The notes under the pieces: generated by a model
Database searches by the model: none
Told to the model about the DNA's origin: nothing
The model's input: only the letters and a program-made list of their open reading frames with translations
Part shown: one piece after another, positions 59,793 to 64,000 of the stretch
Layout: the number at the start of each line of letters is the position of its first letter
How positions within the stretch are numbered: position 1 is the first letter of the stretch
NCBI RefSeq assembly: GCF_039540515.1
Contig: NZ_BAABFA010000015.1
Coordinates: forward strand, 1-64,000
Reading direction: 5' to 3'
DNA length: 64,000 bases
From: Nemorincola caseinilytica
Lineage (GTDB): Bacteria > Bacteroidota > Bacteroidia > Chitinophagales > Chitinophagaceae
Made by a program: the position numbers and the translations under genes

Positions 59793-59826
59793 CATACAAG
59801 ATGATGTTAAATGTTGACACACAGGG

Positions 59827-59856
59827 TTTGCAGGGCGCAATATCGATCTAACTTTA
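59827..59856 (+). promoter_or_regulatory. Promoter for the BI-1 family gene
   Basis: TTTG (59827-59830) and the -7-like box TAACTTTA (59849-59856) are separated by 18 bases. The ATG follows 24 bases later. Confidence 0.45.
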
Positions 59857-59880
59857 CATCGCAATTCAGTGCAGAGAAGT

Positions 59881-60645
59881 ATGAACAACGATAGATACGA
59901 ATTCACCGACTATACGGTAGTAGGCTCTTCGCAGACACGCACAGCGCTATCCGTTTCCAAGAGGTTCATGGCAGGCGTTTTCGCCTGGATGTTCGTGGCC
60001 CTGGCCGTTTCGGCCATATTCGCCCTGCTATTCGCCGGTAATGCCTCACTGGCCTCTTCACTTGCCGAGGTAACAGAGCATGGCCGGTCGCTGAAACCAT
60101 TGGGTTTTGCTGTGATGCTGGCGCCGCTCATATTTCCCTTTGTGCTGTTCGCCGGTTTCGAGCGCATGTCGTCGACCACGCTTGTGGGGCTGTTCGTGCT
60201 GTTCGCGGCTACTATGGGCATCAGCCTTAGCTTCATATTGCTTACCTATACGGCAGGCTCGGTAGTTACCTGTTTCGCCACTGCGGCCCTTATGTTCGGT
60301 GTAATGGCCGTTATGGGCTATACTACGGATAAAGACCTTACCACGTTCGGCTCCCTGCTGTCTATGGTGGCAGTAGGTATCTTTGTAGCCGCCCTTGTGA
60401 ACTGGGTGCTGCATAGCCCCGCGCTCAACTATATCATCAGTCTGGTAGGTGTGGCCGTGTTCACCGGTCTTACTGCCTTTCATGTGCAGAAACTGAAAAG
60501 GATAGGCGCAGGTATAGAGTATGAAGGAACCCGCACTGTAGGTGCCGGCAAGCTGATGCTGCTGGGCGCTGTTACCCTTTACCTCGATTTCATCAATCTC
60601 TTCGTGCTGCTGCTGAACCTTTTTGGTGTAAGGCGCAACGACTAA
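59881..60645 (+). CDS. Bax inhibitor-1/YccA family membrane protein
   Basis: This 254-residue inner-membrane protein has seven predicted helices from about residue 28. It follows the YccA/BI-1 pattern: FMAGVFAWMFVALAVSAIFA near the first helix, ATMGISLSFILLTYTAGSVV, then ATAALMFGVMAVMGYTTDKD and LYLDFINLFVLLLNLF at the end. Relatives form pH-sensitive calcium leaks or modulate FtsH. The ATG at 59881 gives the family start. It is transcribed alone with a terminator after it. Confidence 0.9.
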   Translation: MNNDRYEFTDYTVVGSSQTRTALSVSKRFMAGVFAWMFVALAVSAIFALLFAGNASLASSLAEVTEHGRSLKPLGFAVMLAPLIFPFVLFAGFERMSSTTLVGLFVLFAATMGISLSFILLTYTAGSVVTCFATAALMFGVMAVMGYTTDKDLTTFGSLLSMVAVGIFVAALVNWVLHSPALNYIISLVGVAVFTGLTAFHVQKLKRIGAGIEYEGTRTVGAGKLMLLGAVTLYLDFINLFVLLLNLFGVRRND

Positions 60646-60668
60646 GAGAACGACCTAGAAAGATATTT

Positions 60669-60704
60669 ACAAGGCCCGGTCACTGACCGGGCCTTGTTGT
60701 TTCT
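60669..60704 (+). terminator. Rho-independent terminator
   Basis: ACAAGGCCCGGTCA pairs with TGACCGGGCCTTGT, and T-rich sequence follows. Confidence 0.8.
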
Positions 60705-60727
60705 GAGAAAATTTTAGAGAGGACGGC

Positions 60728-61240
60728 TCAATAGGTGCTTATCGTCACCATGTCGGGCACTATCATACATGGGCTGAAGAGGGAATTGGCTTCGCGCAGC
60801 ATGCCCTCGGCATCGCGCTGGGTACGGTAGTCGCCCACCTTTACCCTGAAGGCCGGTGCAACATAGAACAGGTAAGTGCTCACACCCGGGTTGCGCCTCA
60901 TGAACTCCGACTTTACTGCTATGGCCTTGTTCCTGTCGGGGCCGCTGTATATCTGCACCCTATAGCCCTTGCCGTTATATACCACCCGCGTATCGTGGTG
61001 AATAAGGGCTGTAGATGATGGCGGTGGGGTATTGGGAGTAGTAGTTAGCTTAGCAGCGGGGTCTGGAGCTTTGGGGGGCGGCTCGGGAGTAGATAGCCGC
61101 ACATAGCTATGGTTCTTGCGCACCAGTACCGCCAGGCGGGCATCGCTATGTATCGCTACATCGCCGGGGTCATCGCCCTGGGCCATAGTGGCACAGGGTA
61201 AAAGTATAATGGCGGCTATATGCAGGAGCGGTTTCCTCAT
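60728..61240 (-). CDS. Exported SPOR domain protein
   Basis: The protein has 170 residues from the preferred start. A signal peptide (MRKPLLHIAAIILL, then ATMAQ) is followed by a Pro-rich linker (TPEPPPKAPDPAAK) and a SPOR domain (about 92-168) with YRVQIYSGPDRNKAIAVKSE and FRVKVGDYRTQRDAEGMLRE. SPOR domains bind denuded peptidoglycan at division sites. The start is placed at the MRK codon because the preceding residues do not fit a signal peptide. Confidence 0.85.
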   Translation of the reverse strand: MRKPLLHIAAIILLPCATMAQGDDPGDVAIHSDARLAVLVRKNHSYVRLSTPEPPPKAPDPAAKLTTTPNTPPPSSTALIHHDTRVVYNGKGYRVQIYSGPDRNKAIAVKSEFMRRNPGVSTYLFYVAPAFRVKVGDYRTQRDAEGMLREANSLFSPCMIVPDMVTISTY

Positions 61241-61318
61241 GGAACGGGCGCAAAAATAACCCATGCCCATGGGAAACGGGCATAACGTGATGTTATTAGC
61301 AGGGAATACCGGGGGAGA

Positions 61319-61993
61319 TCAGGCGCCTGTGGCCACTTTGAATTCCTTCATCAGCTGCATACTGGAAGAGCAGCCGAGGCGGTTGGCACCGGCGTCTATA
61401 AGCTGGCGCGCGAACTCGTAATCGCGTATGCCGCCCGATGCCTTGATGCCTATACGCGCGGGCAGGAACTCGCGCATCATGCGTACGGCATGTATGGTAG
61501 CGCCGGTACCAGAGAAGCCCGTAGACGTTTTCATGAAGTCTATCTCATATTTGCCATATAGCTGGCAGCAGGCTATCAGTTCGCTATCAGTGAGCATGCC
61601 GCTCTCCACTATCACCTTCAGTATGCGGCCTGCCTGGTATACAGGGGCCATGCATGCTTCCAACTCGTGGGTCAGGTGTTTCCAGTCGCCGCTTTTCAGG
61701 GCGCACAGGTCTATCACCATGTCCAGCTCGTCGGCGCCCATGTGTATGGCTTCTTCTATTTCGCGCACTTTTACCTCGGTAGCATTATATCCCAGCGGGA
61801 AACCTATAACGGTGGCTACTTTTACTTTAGACCCGTCGAGGAGCTTTTTGGCGCCTGCTACATAACGGGGGGGTATACATACCGACACAAAGCCGGCCAT
61901 AGAAGCTTCCACACATACTTTGTCTACCTCGGCTACGGTAGTGGTCTGCTTGAGTATCGTATGATCAATATACGAGGCTAGATTGAATGACAT
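61319..61993 (-). CDS. deoC: Deoxyribose-phosphate aldolase
   Basis: This 224-residue class I aldolase cleaves 2-deoxyribose-5-phosphate. It has DHTILKQTTT at the N-terminus, the Schiff-base Lys in MKTSTGFSGTGAT and the second catalytic Lys in IKASGGIRDYEFA, with ADELDMVID upstream. Length and motifs fit bacterial DeoC. It has its own -7 box. Confidence 0.95.
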   Translation of the reverse strand: MSFNLASYIDHTILKQTTTVAEVDKVCVEASMAGFVSVCIPPRYVAGAKKLLDGSKVKVATVIGFPLGYNATEVKVREIEEAIHMGADELDMVIDLCALKSGDWKHLTHELEACMAPVYQAGRILKVIVESGMLTDSELIACCQLYGKYEIDFMKTSTGFSGTGATIHAVRMMREFLPARIGIKASGGIRDYEFARQLIDAGANRLGCSSSMQLMKEFKVATGA

Positions 61994-62031
61994 TGTAGTA
62001 AAGATCTCGTTTCTTTAAGAATCAGGGTCCG

Positions 62032-62039
62032 CAAATTTA
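62032..62039 (-). promoter_or_regulatory. Putative -7 box (TAAATTTG) for deoC
   Basis: TAAATTTG on the minus strand lies 38 bases before the ATG at 61993. No TTTG -33 element was found. Confidence 0.35.
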
Positions 62040-62205
62040 TATTTTTATTTGGTACTGCATATGATCTTACAAGATCTGTTTCGGATATTTTATCAGCCGG
62101 TGAAAGACGATATTTTACCGTTATAAACGTTGTGCATACATGTATTTTGTTGTGAATGAAGCGGATGTGTGGATGCTGATAAGCTGTAAAGGGAGCAAAA
62201 AATAA

Positions 62206-62234
62206 ATGGGGCCGGTCTTTATGACCGGCCCCAT
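62206..62234 (-). terminator. Terminator after isocitrate dehydrogenase
   Basis: ATGGGGCCGGTC and GACCGGCCCCAT form a perfect 12-bp stem with a 5-base loop. On the minus strand TTATTTTTTGC follows. Confidence 0.82.
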
Positions 62235-62261
62235 GATGTTTTATTAAGTATGGAAATTATA

Positions 62262-63548
62262 TTAGGAAAGGCTCATGCCACCATTCTTTATGATGTCATC
62301 GGCAAATTCGCTTGTCTTCAGCAGGGTAGCATCGTGCATCAGGTTGAAGAAGTCTATGGTCACCCTCTTGCGTTTGATGGTGGTGGCCAGGGAATCTTCT
62401 ATCAGTTTGGCGGCCTCTGTCCAGCCCATGTACTCCAGCATCATCACACCGCTTAGCAGCAGCGATGACGGGTTCATGGTATTGGTATTGGCAAAACGTG
62501 GTGCTGTGCCGTGTGTGGCCTCGAATACCGCATGGCCGGTGAGGTAGTTGATGTTGGCGCCGGGCGATATACCTATGCCGCCCACTGCTGCTGCTGCTGC
62601 GTCAGATATATAGTCGCCATTCAGGTTCAGCGTGGCCACTACAGAGTAATCTTGCGGAGCCAGCAGCAACTGCTGCAGGAAGTTGTCGGCTATCACGTCT
62701 TTTATGATCAGCTTGCCCAGCGACTCTTCTTTCTTCAGTCTTGCGTTGGCGGCATCTTCGCCCTGTGTCTTCTTGGCGTTCTCCCACTGGCCCCAGGTAT
62801 ATACCCTGTCGCCGAACTCGCGCTCTGCCAGCGCATAGCCCCATACCTTGAAGCCACCCTCGGTGAACTTCATGATGTTGCCCTTGTGTACCAGGGTCAC
62901 AGATGGCAGCTTATTGTCGAGCGCGTACTGTATGGCAGAGCGTATGAGCCTTTCAGAGCCTTCCTTGGATACAGGCTTTATACCAAAGGCCGAAGATGCA
63001 GGGAAGCGTACTTTCTTACCTACACCCAGCTCGTCCTTCATGAAGTTGAACAGTTTTTCGGCCTCGGGTGTGCCGTTCATGAACTCTATACCGGCATATA
63101 TATCTTCCGTGTTCTCGCGGAAAATGGTCATGTTCACATTCTCGGGATGTACCACTGGCGAGGGCACACCTTTGTACCACTTCACAGGGCGCAGGCACAC
63201 ATACAGGTCCAGCTCCTGGCGCATGGCCACGTTCAGCGAGCGTATGCCACCACCCACGGGCGTAGTGAGCGGCCCTTTTATAGATACCAGGTATTCGCGT
63301 GCGGCATCCAGCGTAGCTGCGGGCAGCCATTCGCCGGTGGCGTTAAAGGCCTTCTCACCGGCCAGTACCTCCATCCATTCTATCTTGCGCTTGCCGGTAT
63401 AGGCGTGGGCCACTGCAGCATCCAGTACTTTTTTACTTGCGCTCCATACATCGGGGCCTATGCCATCGCCCTCTATGAATGGAATGATAGGATTATCAGG
63501 TACGTTCAGCTGGCCGTTGGCCCCCATGGTTATCTTCTGTGGTGTCAT
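62262..63548 (-). CDS. icd: Isocitrate dehydrogenase (NADP-type)
   Basis: This 428-residue enzyme decarboxylates isocitrate to 2-oxoglutarate. Its N-terminus IPFIEGDGIGPDVW, the ENTEDIYAGIEF segment, DNFLQQLLLAPQDYSVV, NLNGDYISDAAAAAVGGIG and EATHGTAPRFA are typical of the E. coli-type NADP enzyme. The upstream region shares TAACTTCGCA with aconitase, the preceding enzyme of the cycle, encoded 6.4 kb away. Confidence 0.95.
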   Translation of the reverse strand: MTPQKITMGANGQLNVPDNPIIPFIEGDGIGPDVWSASKKVLDAAVAHAYTGKRKIEWMEVLAGEKAFNATGEWLPAATLDAAREYLVSIKGPLTTPVGGGIRSLNVAMRQELDLYVCLRPVKWYKGVPSPVVHPENVNMTIFRENTEDIYAGIEFMNGTPEAEKLFNFMKDELGVGKKVRFPASSAFGIKPVSKEGSERLIRSAIQYALDNKLPSVTLVHKGNIMKFTEGGFKVWGYALAEREFGDRVYTWGQWENAKKTQGEDAANARLKKEESLGKLIIKDVIADNFLQQLLLAPQDYSVVATLNLNGDYISDAAAAAVGGIGISPGANINYLTGHAVFEATHGTAPRFANTNTMNPSSLLLSGVMMLEYMGWTEAAKLIEDSLATTIKRKRVTIDFFNLMHDATLLKTSEFADDIIKNGGMSLS

Positions 63549-63570
63549 AGTTGTGTTTGTTTTCGCGGTG

Positions 63571-63578
63571 CGAAGTTA
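63571..63578 (-). promoter_or_regulatory. Putative -7-like box (TAACTTCG) for icd
   Basis: TAACTTCG on the minus strand, 23 bases before the ATG, continues as CACCG. It shares the TAACTTCGCA core with the aconitase upstream region. Confidence 0.3.
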
Positions 63579-63756
63579 AGCGATGTATGCTTTCTTGCGT
63601 TATATCTTTTTTAGGGTAAAAGAGAGCATGTGCCGGAGTGCGTGCTAGCCGTTGACCCTCAAAAAGTTAAAGTTGTGTTGATGTGGAAATAACCGTAAAA
63701 TAAATTTCACGCCGTATAAAAAGATCCGTAAATTTACGATAGAGAGTGTTTCGGCC

Positions 63757-64000
63757 ATGTTCGAGGAAAAAATAACCGATCTTCTGCATTACATGAGGTT
63801 TGAGAAGCGCTACGCTACCCATACCATTGCCGCATATACCCGCGACCTGACACAGTTTCGCCATCATCTTGCTACAGTATATAATATCGATGACCCGAAG
63901 GTGGTCACGCATTTTCATGTGCGTAGCTGGCTGGCGGCCCAGAAGAACGAGCAAAAAGATACTGCGCGTACGCTGAACAGGAAACTATCGAGCGTGAGCG
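63757..64000 (+). CDS. Tyrosine recombinase XerC/XerD-like (5' part, cut by window end)
   Basis: About 81 residues are visible with no stop. MFEEKITDLLHYMRFEKRY, then ATHTIAAYTRDLTQF and HVRSWLAAQKNEQKD, then ARTLNRKLSSVS match the N-terminal core-binding domain of chromosomal Xer recombinases. The catalytic domain lies beyond the window. It looks like a housekeeping chromosome dimer-resolution enzyme rather than a phage integrase, given the lack of phage genes nearby. Confidence 0.8.
   Translation, partial: MFEEKITDLLHYMRFEKRYATHTIAAYTRDLTQFRHHLATVYNIDDPKVVTHFHVRSWLAAQKNEQKDTARTLNRKLSSVS

Noticed and set aside
62511..63614. Long open frame (367 residues) antisense to icd
   Set aside because: The icd motifs on the other strand are unambiguous and the shadow frame matches nothing.
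63757..64000. Phage integrase marking a mobile element
   Set aside because: The visible N-terminus fits chromosomal Xer recombinases. No phage genes or attachment repeats are seen, and the surroundings are TCA and metabolic genes.

Overview
The window looks like a chromosomal segment from a Bacteroidota bacterium, most likely in or near the Chitinophagaceae. Four features support this: type IX secretion (T9SS) sorting domains on several exported proteins, a PorP/SprF protein beside a gliding-motility-type C-terminal domain protein, TAnnTTTG-type -7 promoter boxes with no obvious Shine-Dalgarno sites, and family types such as DUF2911, DUF4402 and long YidC. Base composition is balanced, but isoleucine is written mainly as ATA. 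No rRNA, tRNA, CRISPR array, prophage or insertion sequence was recognised.

Layout. Positions 1-5083 are an AT-richer accessory block. It holds a run-in gene end and a leftward run of two tandem lipoproteins, a 923-residue protein with a barrel-like front and lectin-like propeller back, an 83-residue protein and a tandem-repeat beta protein. From 5307 to 13875 come proline catabolism (pruA), a YycJ-like hydrolase, small conserved proteins including one with a duplicated FPLSGGET motif, an MtfA-like peptidase, an ECF sigma factor with putative anti-sigma partner, a PAS protein lacking a kinase ATPase domain, a T9SS cargo protein and a polysaccharide flippase. A toxin-antitoxin pair with a broken ParE-like toxin lies at 13933-14418. 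From 14636 to 25482 are a DUF4402 protein, pirin, an NHL-repeat cargo protein, a DEAD-box RNA helicase with an Asn-rich tail, a Smr protein, rdgB, a SAM hydrolase, a PLP homeostasis protein and a long RecQ. From 25673 to 33593 are a secreted subtilase, a PIN toxin-antitoxin pair on an AT-rich patch, rimO, der and a PNGase F-like cargo protein. From 33958 to 45136 are a second ECF sigma operon, a lipoprotein, a short RecQ, an oxidoreductase, yidC, a DUF2911/TPR protein, an Omp85-family protein and nadK. After a Rieske oxygenase, 46427-53404 is a coherent T9SS surface locus: a large adhesin-like cargo protein, PorP/SprF and a PorE-like OmpA protein. The right end carries aconitase, a polysaccharide deacetylase, ispD, a BI-1 family membrane protein, a SPOR protein, deoC, isocitrate dehydrogenase and the start of a Xer recombinase.

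How the genes work together. Aconitase and isocitrate dehydrogenase catalyse consecutive TCA steps and share an unusual -7-like motif. The T9SS machinery component at 49987 and several sorting-domain proteins (11207, 16338, 25673, 31632, 46550) imply a cell that exports many surface proteins. The two ECF loci and the PAS protein add signalling. Most of the remainder is housekeeping. The least explained parts are the 208-5083 run and the FPLSGGET protein.
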